The translations under genes and the position numbers were made by a program. 64,000 nucleotides of DNA, from the NCBI GenBank assembly GCA_934728355.1, contig CAKVEA010000001.1, forward strand, positions 1 to 64,000, written 5' to 3'. Of the stretch, positions 53,523 through 62,914 are shown piece by piece; within the stretch, counting starts at the first letter, position 1, and every line of letters starts with the position of its first letter. The DNA comes from an uncultured Eubacteriales bacterium. Its GTDB lineage: Bacteria; Bacillota; Clostridia; Oscillospirales; Acutalibacteraceae. The notes below the pieces were generated by a model. The model ran no database searches. It had not been told where the DNA came from and saw only the letters and a program-made list of their open reading frames with translations.

Positions 53523-54961
53523 ATTCAACAGTAAGAACAAGATTTGCACCCAGTCCCACAGGATATATGCATATAGGAAATTTAAGGACCGCTCTTTATG
53601 AGTACCTTATAGCAAAATCGCAAAACGGAAAATTCATCTTAAGAATAGAAGATACTGACCGTTCGAGATTCGTTGAAGGAGCAGAAGAAGTTATATACAG
53701 AACACTTAAAAAAGTCGGTCTTAATCATGATGAAGGACCGGATATCGGCGGTGATTATGGTCCTTATAAGCAAAGTGAAAGAAAAAATAATTATTTAAAA
53801 TACGCAGAAAAACTTGTCTCTGAAGGAAAAGCTTATTATTGCTTTTGTGAAAAAAATGAAGAAGAATCTCAAATTTCAGGGCATAGTGATAAGTGTAGAA
53901 GCATACCTTATGAAGAAGCAAAAAAACTGATTTCAGAAGGTAAAAAATATGTTATAAGACAAAAAATGCCCAAAGAAGGAACTACATCTTTTGAAGATAT
54001 GGTTTTCGGTAAAGTGACAGTTGAAAATAAAGAACTGGAAGACCAAATTCTTATAAAAAGCGACGGATTTCCTACTTATAATTTTGCCAATGTTATAGAC
54101 GACTATGAAATGAAAATAACTCATGTTGTGAGAGGAAGTGAGTATCTTTCATCGACTCCAAAATACAACATCCTCTATGAAGATTTCGGTTGGGAAATAC
54201 CAAAATATATTCATCTTCCATTAATAATGGGGAAAAATGAAGACGGTACAACATCTAAACTTTCTAAAAGGCACGGAGCGGTAAGCTTTGAAGATCTTCT
54301 TAACCTAGGATATCTTCCTCAAGCGATAATAAACTACATAGCTTTTCTTGGTTGGTGCCCTGAAAGCAATGAGGAAATATTTTCTCTAGAAAAGTTGGAA
54401 AAAGAATTTTCAATAAACAGAATAAGTAAATCTCCTTCGATTTTTGATTACAAAAAACTTGATTGGTTTAACTCAGAATATATGAAAAATATGTCTGATG
54501 AAGAATTTTTAAACTTATCTATACCATATATAGAAAAATCCATAAGTAAGGAATTTATAGATAAAAAATTAATTTCAAGTTTACTCAAAAGCCGTATTTC
54601 AACCTTGAATCAAATCCCGGAAATGATAGAATTTTTAGAAAATATTCCATCGTATGAAATTGAATTATTTCAAAATAAAAAAAGTAAAAGCACATTAGAA
54701 AGTTCTCTTGAAATACTTAAAATAATAAAAGAAAAACTAAATTCTATTCCTTCTTGGGATTATCAAACAATTCACGACATTTTAATAAATACCGCTACTG
54801 AATTAGAAATTAAAAACGCAACTTTAATGTGGCCTGTTAGAATAGCGATTTCAGGAAAAACCGTAACTCCAGGAGGAGCCGTGGAAATACTTGAAATTCT
54901 CGGAAAAAATGAATCTATAAACAGAATTGAAAATGCAATAAACATGCTTTGTAAAGAATAA
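53519..54961 (+). CDS. gltX: Glutamyl-tRNA synthetase
   Basis: This class I synthetase (480 aa) has RFAPSPTGYMHIGNLRTAL (HIGH), RIEDTDRSRFV, and KLSKRHGAVSFED (KMSKS equivalent) near residue 246, followed by the helical anticodon-binding domain. The length is normal. TAGGAGG lies inside the preceding gene's last codons. With glnS directly downstream the cell would charge tRNA-Glu and tRNA-Gln separately, so GltX may be discriminating; that is inference. Confidence 0.96.
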   Translation: MNSTVRTRFAPSPTGYMHIGNLRTALYEYLIAKSQNGKFILRIEDTDRSRFVEGAEEVIYRTLKKVGLNHDEGPDIGGDYGPYKQSERKNNYLKYAEKLVSEGKAYYCFCEKNEEESQISGHSDKCRSIPYEEAKKLISEGKKYVIRQKMPKEGTTSFEDMVFGKVTVENKELEDQILIKSDGFPTYNFANVIDDYEMKITHVVRGSEYLSSTPKYNILYEDFGWEIPKYIHLPLIMGKNEDGTTSKLSKRHGAVSFEDLLNLGYLPQAIINYIAFLGWCPESNEEIFSLEKLEKEFSINRISKSPSIFDYKKLDWFNSEYMKNMSDEEFLNLSIPYIEKSISKEFIDKKLISSLLKSRISTLNQIPEMIEFLENIPSYEIELFQNKKSKSTLESSLEILKIIKEKLNSIPSWDYQTIHDILINTATELEIKNATLMWPVRIAISGKTVTPGGAVEILEILGKNESINRIENAINMLCKE

Positions 54962-54985
54962 TTTTTAAGGAAAGAGTGAATTCAA

Positions 54986-56665
54986 ATGGATTGCTTAGAA
55001 AACAGCAACGAAAAAATGGGAAATTTTATATTTGAAACAATAAAAAAAGATATTTCTGAATCGGGTAGATACGAAGGACAAAAAGTGCATACAAGATTTC
55101 CTCCCGAGCCAAACGGATATCTTCACATAGGTCACGCAAAAGCAATTTGCATAAATTTCGGTGCAGCAACAACTTTTAACGGTATTTGCAATCTAAGAAT
55201 GGATGATACAAACCCATCAAAAGAAGATACTAAATATGTAGAATCTATAAAAAAAGATATAAAATGGCTTGGGTTTGATTGGGAAGACAGATTCTATTAT
55301 GCTTCCGATTATTTTAATGAAATGTTTGAAAATGCTTGCCGTTTGATAGACAAAGGACTTGCATATGTATGTGAACTAACTGCAGAAGAGGTTAAGTTAA
55401 ACAGAGGAGATGCCTCTACACCCGCTAAAAGTCCTTACAGGGACAGACCTATTTCAGAAAGTAAAGAGCTTTTTATAAAAATGAAAAATGGAGAATTTCC
55501 TGACGGATCTATGACCTTAAGAGCTAAAATAGATTTAAGTTCCGGTAATTTCAATATGCGTGATCCTGTTTTATATCGCATAAATCATTCATATCACCAT
55601 AAAACCGAAAATAAGTGGTGCATTTACCCTATGTACGATTATGCTCATCCAATTGAAGATGCTATGGAAGGAATCACACATTCTCTTTGCTCTCTTGAAT
55701 TTGAAGATCATCGTCCTCTCTATGAATGGGTTGTAAACAATATGGAAATAAATCAAAAACCTCGACAAATTGAATTTGCAAGGTTAAACTTGACAAATAC
55801 AGTTATGAGTAAAAGAAAACTAAGAAAACTTGTGGAAGAAAATTATGTCGACGGTTGGGACGATCCCAGACTCCCTACTTTGAGTGGTCTTAGAAGAAGA
55901 GGTTATACTCCCGATTCAATAAGAAATTTCTGCGAAAAAATAGGAGTTTCCAAAGTAAACAGTACAGTAGAATACTCATTTTTGGAACACTGTTTACGTG
56001 AGGATTTAAATTTAAAAGCAAAAAGAGTAATGGCTGTTTTAAATCCCGTGAAATTAATAATCACAAATTATCCAGAAAACAAAGAAGAATATTTTACAGT
56101 TGAAAATAACCCAAATGATGAATCATCCGGGTCACGAAAAGTCAGATTTTCAAGAGAAGTTTATATAAACTCAGATGATTTCATGGAAACACCTATAAAA
56201 GGATATTTCCGTATGTTCCCTGAAAATGAAGTTCGTTTAAAATCGGCATATGTTGCTAAATGCACAGGTTGTAAAAAAGATGAAAACGGAAAAGTTATTG
56301 AAATATATGCAACATATGACCCTGAATCTTCAGGAGGAAACCCAAAAGACGGTAGAAAAGTTAAAGGAACTATTCAATGGGTAGATGTTTCTTCTTCAGT
56401 TGATATATCGGTAAACATGTATGAAAATCTATTTACATGCGAAAATCCAGAGGAAGGTAATGACTTCACATTAAATATTAATAAAGATTCCCTTATTACA
56501 CTCAAAAATTGTAAGGCTGAAAAAGCTATTGAATCTGCTAAAGTAGGTGAAAGTTATCAATTTATGAGAATAGGATACTTCACTCCAGACTGCAATAATT
56601 TTTCAAAAGAAAACTTAGTATTCAACAGAAGTGTAAGTCTTAAAGACAGTTTTAAAAAGAAATAG
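54986..56665 (+). CDS. glnS: Glutaminyl-tRNA synthetase
   Basis: The 559-aa class I enzyme charges tRNA-Gln directly. PPEPNGYLHIGHAKAIC (HIGH), NLRMDDTNPSKE and VMSKRKLRKL (KMSKS, near residue 272) are present, then the two beta-barrel anticodon domains (KGYFRMFPENEVRLK; GTIQWVDVSSSVD). GlnRS is uncommon in Firmicutes, which mostly use GatCAB; it is known in a subset of Clostridia. AAGGAAAGAG precedes the ATG, 24 bp after gltX. Confidence 0.97.
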   Translation: MDCLENSNEKMGNFIFETIKKDISESGRYEGQKVHTRFPPEPNGYLHIGHAKAICINFGAATTFNGICNLRMDDTNPSKEDTKYVESIKKDIKWLGFDWEDRFYYASDYFNEMFENACRLIDKGLAYVCELTAEEVKLNRGDASTPAKSPYRDRPISESKELFIKMKNGEFPDGSMTLRAKIDLSSGNFNMRDPVLYRINHSYHHKTENKWCIYPMYDYAHPIEDAMEGITHSLCSLEFEDHRPLYEWVVNNMEINQKPRQIEFARLNLTNTVMSKRKLRKLVEENYVDGWDDPRLPTLSGLRRRGYTPDSIRNFCEKIGVSKVNSTVEYSFLEHCLREDLNLKAKRVMAVLNPVKLIITNYPENKEEYFTVENNPNDESSGSRKVRFSREVYINSDDFMETPIKGYFRMFPENEVRLKSAYVAKCTGCKKDENGKVIEIYATYDPESSGGNPKDGRKVKGTIQWVDVSSSVDISVNMYENLFTCENPEEGNDFTLNINKDSLITLKNCKAEKAIESAKVGESYQFMRIGYFTPDCNNFSKENLVFNRSVSLKDSFKKK

Positions 56666-56674
56666 CAAATAATG

Positions 56675-56702
56675 TTGACTTGCATTCGGACATTGTGATA
56701 AT
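56675..56702 (+). promoter_or_regulatory. Promoter of the LRR protein (extended -10)
   Basis: TTGACT at 56675-56680 and GATAAT at 56697-56702 are 16 bp apart, with a TG one base upstream of the -10. It starts only 10 bp after the glnS stop. Confidence 0.6.
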
Positions 56703-56756
56703 ATCTTGATGTATATAATCATGTTTAATTTAAATAATATTTGGAGGGGTAAAATA

Positions 56757-57761
56757 ATGTTTGGGTTTAAAAGATCTAAAAAAGCAACCATTTTAGCCGG
56801 TCTAATATTGTGTTCATCTTCAATTTGTAAAGTAAATGCTGACTTTTCAAGTGATTATCCGAAAAATATAAATGAGCCAAGTCAGTACACAAAAGAATCC
56901 GATTTTGAAATAACTGCCGACGGCACTCTTAAAAATTATAAAGGTCATGAAAAAAGAGTAGTTGTTCCAAATTCTGTTAAACAAATAACTTTTGGTACCT
57001 TTATGAATAAATCCGAAATTGAAGAGATAGTTTTACCTAATTCGCTGGAAAAAATAGACGAATATGCTTTTTATTCCTGCACATCTATGGAAAAGATAAA
57101 CATTCCAAATAGTGTTAAACATATTGGCAGACTTGCTTTTGGAAATTGTACCAAATTAAAAAAAGCTACTATCGGTAAAAGTCTGGAACACATCGAAGAA
57201 TTTATTTTTTGGGGATGCGATTCTCTTGAAAATATATCTATTTCAAGTGAAAACAAAAAATTCGCATCTCTTAACGGATTACTCTACAACAAAGATTATT
57301 CAAATTTAGAAATTTGTCCTACAGGATTAAAGGGTATGGTATCTATTTCTGAAAAAACTAAAAATATTTCGAACTATGCATTCTTTAATTGTAAGGGGAT
57401 AAAAGAAATACAAAGACCGGGAAGTGAGCCGATTTCAATTGAAGAAGCTGCATTTTATGGTTGTGAGAGCCTGAATACTATCGGGTTTACTGATTTCATT
57501 GAAAGTATAGAATCATGTGCTTTTGCAAAATGCACATCTATTCAAAAATTTACAATAGGAAAAAATATGAAAAGCCTAGGTAGTTCAGCATTTTTAGGAT
57601 GTAAATCTTTAAAAACAGTAATTAGTTTAGCTGAGAATTTCAAAATTGGACATAATATTTTTAATTCATGTCCTCAAATAATAACTGTTTCCGCATCTAA
57701 AAACTCAAGTATGGGAAAATATGTTTCAAAGCATCCTGAAAAACTTGTGTTGGTAGTTTAA
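56757..57761 (+). CDS. Exported BspA-like leucine-rich repeat protein (334 aa)
   Basis: The start is ATG at 56757 behind TTGGAGGGG; upstream in-frame ATGs lie at or before the leader and lack support. A signal peptide (KKATILAGLILCSSSICKVNA) is followed by about eight LRR_5 units of 22-24 residues, e.g. VLPNSLEKIDEYAFYSCTSM and NIPNSVKHIGRLAFGNCTKL. BspA-type repeats mediate adhesion and binding to host proteins in several gut and oral bacteria. No LPxTG or other anchor is present, so it is probably secreted. Monocistronic. Confidence 0.9.
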   Translation: MFGFKRSKKATILAGLILCSSSICKVNADFSSDYPKNINEPSQYTKESDFEITADGTLKNYKGHEKRVVVPNSVKQITFGTFMNKSEIEEIVLPNSLEKIDEYAFYSCTSMEKINIPNSVKHIGRLAFGNCTKLKKATIGKSLEHIEEFIFWGCDSLENISISSENKKFASLNGLLYNKDYSNLEICPTGLKGMVSISEKTKNISNYAFFNCKGIKEIQRPGSEPISIEEAAFYGCESLNTIGFTDFIESIESCAFAKCTSIQKFTIGKNMKSLGSSAFLGCKSLKTVISLAENFKIGHNIFNSCPQIITVSASKNSSMGKYVSKHPEKLVLVV

Positions 57762-57779
57762 ATAAAAAAATATATTTTG

Positions 57780-57814
57780 TCCGCGAGAATCAAGAGATTC
57801 TTGCGGATTTTTTA
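57780..57814 (+). terminator. Terminator of the LRR gene
   Basis: TCCGCGAGAATC (57780-57791) pairs with GATTCTTGCGGA (57796-57807) with one G-T pair, then seven T. Confidence 0.85.
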
Positions 57815-57844
57815 GTATAAATTTGCACTTACCAGGAAAAAATA
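57815..57844 (+). promoter_or_regulatory. Sigma-F-type promoter of the gerA operon
   Basis: GTATA at 57815-57819 and GGAAAAAATA at 57835-57844 are 15 bp apart. Both match the Bacillus sigma-F consensus (GYATA and GGnnAnAnTR) at every defined position, and germinant receptor operons are forespore-expressed. The leader to the ATG at 57885 is about 34 nt. Confidence 0.65.
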
Positions 57845-57884
57845 AAAGCTAAGAGTTATACATTGTTCAAGGAAGGGAAATTAA

Positions 57885-59423
57885 ATGAAATATATTAAAC
57901 ATTTCATGGATGTATATGTAAAAAATAAAGATAAAAAACCTCCTAAAAGTAATGGATTTTTTTCTAAATCATTGACTGAAAATATTGAATTTTTTAAACG
58001 TAAATTCGGAGAATCTGCAGATTTATCAATAAAAAATTTAAATGTTTCAAATGTTAAATGCGCACTCATAACTATTGCAGGTCTGGTGAATAAAGACACT
58101 ATCACACAAAGTATTATGTTCCCTATTATAAATTCAAAAGTAGAAGGAAAAACAAGTAGAGAAAAATACGAATATATAAAAGATAATATCATAGTAGCGG
58201 CAGACCAAATACAAGTCTCAAATTTTGACGATGCATTCAATATGATAATGTCCGGATTTGCTCTTTTTGCTATGGATGGCGTTGATTGTATGATTGCTCT
58301 GGGAGTACAAGGATTCAGTTTTAGAGCAGTTTCGGAGCCTTCTTCTGAACTTATGCAACGTGGATCACGAGAAGGATTTATAGAAGCTTTAACAATAAAT
58401 ATGAGTTTAATAAGAAGAAGACTAAAAAGTACAGAACTAAAATTTGAACTTTTACAAGTGGGTCAGCTCAGTAAAACTTCAGTATGTCTTTGCTATCTTG
58501 AAAATAAAATTTCAAAAGAAATTTTAAATAAAGTAAAAGAAAATCTTTCCAAAGTAGATTTAGAATCCATAATGGAATCAGGATATATAATCCCATATCT
58601 TGAAGATCAAGGTGATTTTTCCCTTTTTAGTGCAGTAGGAATGACAGAAAGGCCGGACACAGTTTGCGGAAAAATTTCGGAAGGTAGAGTTGCAATCTTA
58701 GTCGACGGCACACCTAATGCTTTAATAGTACCTTATTTTTTTGTAGAATATTTTCAACACTTAGACGATTATTCAATGCATGCTTACTTTGCAACTTTTA
58801 CAAGATGGTTAAAATATTTTGCCTTTTTCCTTTCGACTCTCTTGCCCGGACTTTATGTTGGAATAAGCACTTATAATCCTGAAATACTTCCAGGACCCAT
58901 TCTCAGTAAAATAGCTTTAGCAGTTGGAACAACACCCTTTTCTTTAATGTTCGAAACAATTGTAATTCATATTATCTATGAAATAATGAGAGAAGCAGGA
59001 TTAAGAATTCCTAGACCTCTCGGACATGCAGTGAGTATAGTAGGCGCTTTGGTCATAGGTGAAACAGCTGTAAGCTCCGGACTTATAGGAGGTCCCACCT
59101 TAATGGTAGTAGCACTTACTGCAATTTCATCATATGTGATACCAAATCTATATGAACCTATATCAATACTCAAATTCGCATTTATAATAGTAGGCGGACT
59201 TTTAGGAATATGGGGAATTATGATACTTTTCACACTCGTTTTGGTAAATATATGTTCTAAAAACAGCTATGGTGTTCCTTTTACATCTCCGCTCGCACCT
59301 TTTAATGTATTCGCTATGAGAGATGTTTTGGTCAGAAGCGGTTGGAGTTTTCTTTCTAAAAAAAGAATAAAAGTTCAAGATTTACCCGGCTCAGAAGTCA
59401 GGGATAGAACGGTTAGAAAGTAG
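57885..59423 (+). CDS. gerAA: Spore germinant receptor subunit A
   Basis: The 512-aa protein is the A subunit of a GerA-type nutrient-gated ion channel in the spore inner membrane. A cytoplasmic N-domain (about residues 1-270, with VEGKTSREKYEYIKDNI and GRVAILVDGTPNALIVP) precedes about five membrane segments; PRPLGHAVSIVGALVIGETA is a hallmark. It is first in a gerAA-AB-AC operon, 11 bp before gerAB. The germinant is not predictable. Confidence 0.95.
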   Translation: MKYIKHFMDVYVKNKDKKPPKSNGFFSKSLTENIEFFKRKFGESADLSIKNLNVSNVKCALITIAGLVNKDTITQSIMFPIINSKVEGKTSREKYEYIKDNIIVAADQIQVSNFDDAFNMIMSGFALFAMDGVDCMIALGVQGFSFRAVSEPSSELMQRGSREGFIEALTINMSLIRRRLKSTELKFELLQVGQLSKTSVCLCYLENKISKEILNKVKENLSKVDLESIMESGYIIPYLEDQGDFSLFSAVGMTERPDTVCGKISEGRVAILVDGTPNALIVPYFFVEYFQHLDDYSMHAYFATFTRWLKYFAFFLSTLLPGLYVGISTYNPEILPGPILSKIALAVGTTPFSLMFETIVIHIIYEIMREAGLRIPRPLGHAVSIVGALVIGETAVSSGLIGGPTLMVVALTAISSYVIPNLYEPISILKFAFIIVGGLLGIWGIMILFTLVLVNICSKNSYGVPFTSPLAPFNVFAMRDVLVRSGWSFLSKKRIKVQDLPGSEVRDRTVRK

Positions 59424-59434
59424 GAATATATTTT

Positions 59435-60526
59435 ATGGAAAAACGACCTGCAATTTCAGTTGGTCAAATGTTTGCACTGCTGTTTATCAGTCGTATGGTT
59501 ATTACCATGACTTACGGTACTCTTTTAATAGGAGATTCAGACATATGGGACCATTTAATTTCTGCTGTTATTTCATTTTTCTTAACGTTTATTTTAATTA
59601 TTCCGATTTATAAATTATTTTCTAAAGATAATCATATGAATGTACTTGATAATTTAAGGGATTTAATGGGCAAATTTGGATATATATTCATAATGCTTTA
59701 TATTTTTTATTTTATTTTAATAACACTTCACACGTTGACTATTTTCGATAACTTCATATCAAATGCAGTAAATCCTCCTCTTTCAATCCCATTGCTTACC
59801 ATATTTTTACTTTTATCTTCTTGCTATGGGGCCTACAAAGGCATAGAAGCTCTCGGCAGAACTGCTACATTTGTTATAGTCGCAACTGTGCTTTCGATAC
59901 TTTTTTTAAGTGTTTCTCTTTTTTCAAGTATCGAGACCATAAATTTCAGACCTCTTCTTTATAATGGAAATGAATCTGCTTTCGAAGGCACAATATACAT
60001 GATTTCTCAAAGTTCATGTCTTGTAGCAATGGCTGTGCTTTTTCCTCTTGCTAAAGGAAGTAAATTAAAAGGAATTATTTTTTGGAATTGCGGAGTATAT
60101 ATTTCATTCATAGCTATTATTATTCTTGTAATCGGAACAATGGGTGATTTTGCAAACACTCAGATATTTCCGGTTTATACTGCAGCAAGTATAGGTAAAT
60201 TTGGGTCATTAAGACACCTTGATTCTTTATATTTAGGAATATGGGTTGCCGGAATATTTATAAAAAGTTCTTTATTTTTACTTCTTGCATCTGAAGGAGT
60301 AAAAAAAATCTGGGGTGAAAAAATAAGAAGAATTTTTATTATATCATTTGGAATAATTGCCTCCGTACTGACTTTTTTCATGGGTAACTTAGGCATACTT
60401 AAAAAATCTTCCATAACAAATATACTATTGGGATTTTTAATACTTAATGCTGTAATCATTCCTATAATTTTAATAATTTTAAAGAAGCATAAGCTTTCAA
60501 AGGAGGAAAAAATATTTGAATCGTAA
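59435..60526 (+). CDS. gerAB: Spore germinant receptor subunit B
   Basis: This is a 363-aa polytopic member of the APC superfamily with about ten membrane segments (ISVGQMFALLFISRMVITMT at the start). GerAB subunits bind the amino-acid germinant. It overlaps gerAC by 11 bp, with TAGGAAT before its ATG. Confidence 0.94.
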   Translation: MEKRPAISVGQMFALLFISRMVITMTYGTLLIGDSDIWDHLISAVISFFLTFILIIPIYKLFSKDNHMNVLDNLRDLMGKFGYIFIMLYIFYFILITLHTLTIFDNFISNAVNPPLSIPLLTIFLLLSSCYGAYKGIEALGRTATFVIVATVLSILFLSVSLFSSIETINFRPLLYNGNESAFEGTIYMISQSSCLVAMAVLFPLAKGSKLKGIIFWNCGVYISFIAIIILVIGTMGDFANTQIFPVYTAASIGKFGSLRHLDSLYLGIWVAGIFIKSSLFLLLASEGVKKIWGEKIRRIFIISFGIIASVLTFFMGNLGILKKSSITNILLGFLILNAVIIPIILIILKKHKLSKEEKIFES

Positions 60527-61619
60527 ATTCATATTAACTATTACTGCTTTACTGTTTTGTTTTTTCCTCACAGGGTGTTCTGAAAGTCAACAACTTCATC
60601 AAAAATTAATTGTTCAGGGTATGGGAATAGAAAAAGAAAACGAAGATAAATATAAAGTAACAATTCAAGCACTTGATTTTCAAAACCCTGCTAACGAAGA
60701 TGAGCCAAACACAAAAATACTGGAAACACAAGGTAAAACAGTTATGGAAGCTTTGGAAAACATATCAAAACAAACCAGCTTAAAGCCGGTATACTCACAA
60801 AACTTAATTTTAATCATAGGCGAAAAAGCAGCTATTTCCGGTGTTAACGACTTCATGGATTTCTTTATAAGGCACTGTGAAACACGTCCAAAAGTTAAAA
60901 TATGTGTTTCAAATACAGTTTCGGAAATACTAAAAATAAAACCAAGTGATAAATCTCTAAAATCTAAAAATATTCATGATCTCATACCACTTGAATTAAA
61001 TTCAGATATATTACATTTTATTTCTAATCTAAAAAATGAAAAAACAGACCCTATAGCTGCATGGGTTGAAATGGAAGAAAAAAACCAATTAAAAGAAGTC
61101 CATTTAAAAGGGGTTGCCATATTCAAAGAAGATAAGCTATGCAATCTTTTACAAGATGAAGAAGCTTTTGGAATAATGCTCTTGAAGGGAGTTCCTAATT
61201 TCGGATCATATGTAATAAATTCCGATGAATTTGGAGAAGTAACAGTTTCTATTGAAAAAACATTACCGAAAATAACCGTTCAAATAAATAAAGAAAATCA
61301 TCCTGAATTTAATGTAACCCTAGATGTAAACGCAACTACATTTTCTATAGACAAAAATTTTTGCAGTTATCCCAATGAAGAAATAAACAAAAAAATAGAA
61401 GAAAATATTTCTGAAAAAGTCTTAAAGAGCTGCAATGAAATTATTAAAAAAACTTTTAAATTGGGAGTCGATATATTTGAATTCAGTAAAATACTGAAAA
61501 ATTCCCAACCGTCATACTTTAAAAAAATAGAAGACGATTGGAAATCAATTTTTCCTAACTTAAATTTTGAAATTTTTACAAATGTAAAATTAAAAGTCAC
61601 CGGAAAAGAGCCTGTTTAA
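60516..61619 (+). CDS. gerAC: Spore germinant receptor lipoprotein subunit C
   Basis: The 367-aa Ger(x)C lipoprotein completes the receptor on the outer face of the spore inner membrane. The start is TTG at 60516, set by AAAGGAGGAAAA at 60500-60511. The lipobox is CFFLTGC with Cys21 as the lipid site. Family motifs include VQGMGIEKENEDKYKVTIQA and QGKTVMEALENISKQTS, and the C-terminal domain ends GVDIFEFSKILKNSQPSYFK. Confidence 0.94.
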   Translation: MNRKFILTITALLFCFFLTGCSESQQLHQKLIVQGMGIEKENEDKYKVTIQALDFQNPANEDEPNTKILETQGKTVMEALENISKQTSLKPVYSQNLILIIGEKAAISGVNDFMDFFIRHCETRPKVKICVSNTVSEILKIKPSDKSLKSKNIHDLIPLELNSDILHFISNLKNEKTDPIAAWVEMEEKNQLKEVHLKGVAIFKEDKLCNLLQDEEAFGIMLLKGVPNFGSYVINSDEFGEVTVSIEKTLPKITVQINKENHPEFNVTLDVNATTFSIDKNFCSYPNEEINKKIEENISEKVLKSCNEIIKKTFKLGVDIFEFSKILKNSQPSYFKKIEDDWKSIFPNLNFEIFTNVKLKVTGKEPV

Positions 61620-61629
61620 TAATTTATAA

Positions 61630-62853
61630 TCAAATCAAATAATCTTCCTCGAAAATTTTATTGTGAATACTGTTTACACATCTATAAATATTTTCGTCAT
61701 CAATTACTACGGAAATTCTTGAGTTGTCACACACAGCCATCTCTATATTTACATTTTCTTCATTTAAAGTTTCGAAAACTATTGAAGCTATATTTATATT
61801 TAAACTTTCAGACAAATTTACAACCGAAATTTCAGATTTATTCTTTTCATAAAATATTTCGGCTTTTTCATAGTTTTTAAGCAAATCTTCCAGAAGTTTA
61901 ATCAAGCTGTTTATTTTTGATTCTTCCGATAAAAATACTAAAAGGTCATCAGAGTTTTGACCGGTTACACGTAAATCAGGATCTTTAATAAATTTACCGG
62001 AAATAAGACAAGGAAAAATTTCATCTTTTAATTTTTTTGTTTCTTTAACCCCACTGATTATCACTTTAACCATATCTTTTTTAACCGCTATTCCGCTAAT
62101 TTGGTTTATATCCTTCAAAGATTTATTTTTAATAATTGTTCCTTTTGTATCCGGTTTCATACTCGAGAGAACTTCTACCTCTACACCATATTTTCTTGCT
62201 GTTTCAATAGAGATGTCATTTAAAACCTGTGCACCTAAATAAGATAATTTAAACATTTCTTCATAAGAAATATTTTCAAGCTTTCTTGCACATGAAACTA
62301 TTCTTGGGTCTGCAGTATAAACTCCGTCCACATCTGTATATATTTTACACACATTCGCTTTCATAGCTCCGGCTATCGCTACAGCACTTGTATCCGATCC
62401 GCCTCTTCCTAAAGTTGTTATATCTCCTTTTGAATTTATTCCTTGAAATCCTGTAATGACAACTATTTTCTTTTTACTGAGTTCAAAATTAATTCTTTCG
62501 GTGTTTATATTTTTTATTCTAGCATCACCATAATCGGAAGTAGTTTCAAATCCTGCCTGCCAACCTGTGAGCGAAATTGCAGGTACACCCATATTTTCTA
62601 TTGTCATTGCAAGAAGCGAAGCTGATATTTGTTCACCGACAGAGATAAGCATATCCATTTCACGGCTTGAAATTAAATTTCCTACCTTTTCTGTTTTTTC
62701 TATTAATTCATCGGTAGTATCACCTTGAGCGGAAACGACAACTATAACGTCGTTTCCTTTTTTATAGAAATTAATTGCCTTTTTCGCAACATTTATCAAA
62801 TGATGATTATCCGCTACGGAAGTACCACCAAATTTTTGCACTATAATAGCCAT
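61630..62853 (-). CDS. lysC: Aspartate kinase
   Basis: The 407-aa enzyme phosphorylates aspartate, the entry step to lysine, threonine, methionine and diaminopimelate. VQKFGGTSVAD is the kinase P-loop region; TTLGRGGSDTSAVAIA and KIYTDVDGVYTADPRI are diagnostic. Two ACT domains (from about residue 265) should mediate feedback inhibition. The gap upstream (61 bp to the PBP gene) is too short for a lysine riboswitch. AAAGGAGGAG precedes the ATG. Confidence 0.96.
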   Translation of the reverse strand: MAIIVQKFGGTSVADNHHLINVAKKAINFYKKGNDVIVVVSAQGDTTDELIEKTEKVGNLISSREMDMLISVGEQISASLLAMTIENMGVPAISLTGWQAGFETTSDYGDARIKNINTERINFELSKKKIVVITGFQGINSKGDITTLGRGGSDTSAVAIAGAMKANVCKIYTDVDGVYTADPRIVSCARKLENISYEEMFKLSYLGAQVLNDISIETARKYGVEVEVLSSMKPDTKGTIIKNKSLKDINQISGIAVKKDMVKVIISGVKETKKLKDEIFPCLISGKFIKDPDLRVTGQNSDDLLVFLSEESKINSLIKLLEDLLKNYEKAEIFYEKNKSEISVVNLSESLNINIASIVFETLNEENVNIEMAVCDNSRISVVIDDENIYRCVNSIHNKIFEEDYLI

Positions 62854-62914
62854 AAGACTCCTCCTTTGTTTGGAGATATTTATATTTTAAGATATGATAA
62901 AAAAGCAAGTTATG

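Noticed and set aside
62854..62914. Lysine riboswitch before aspartate kinase
   Set aside because: The 61-bp gap cannot hold the element.
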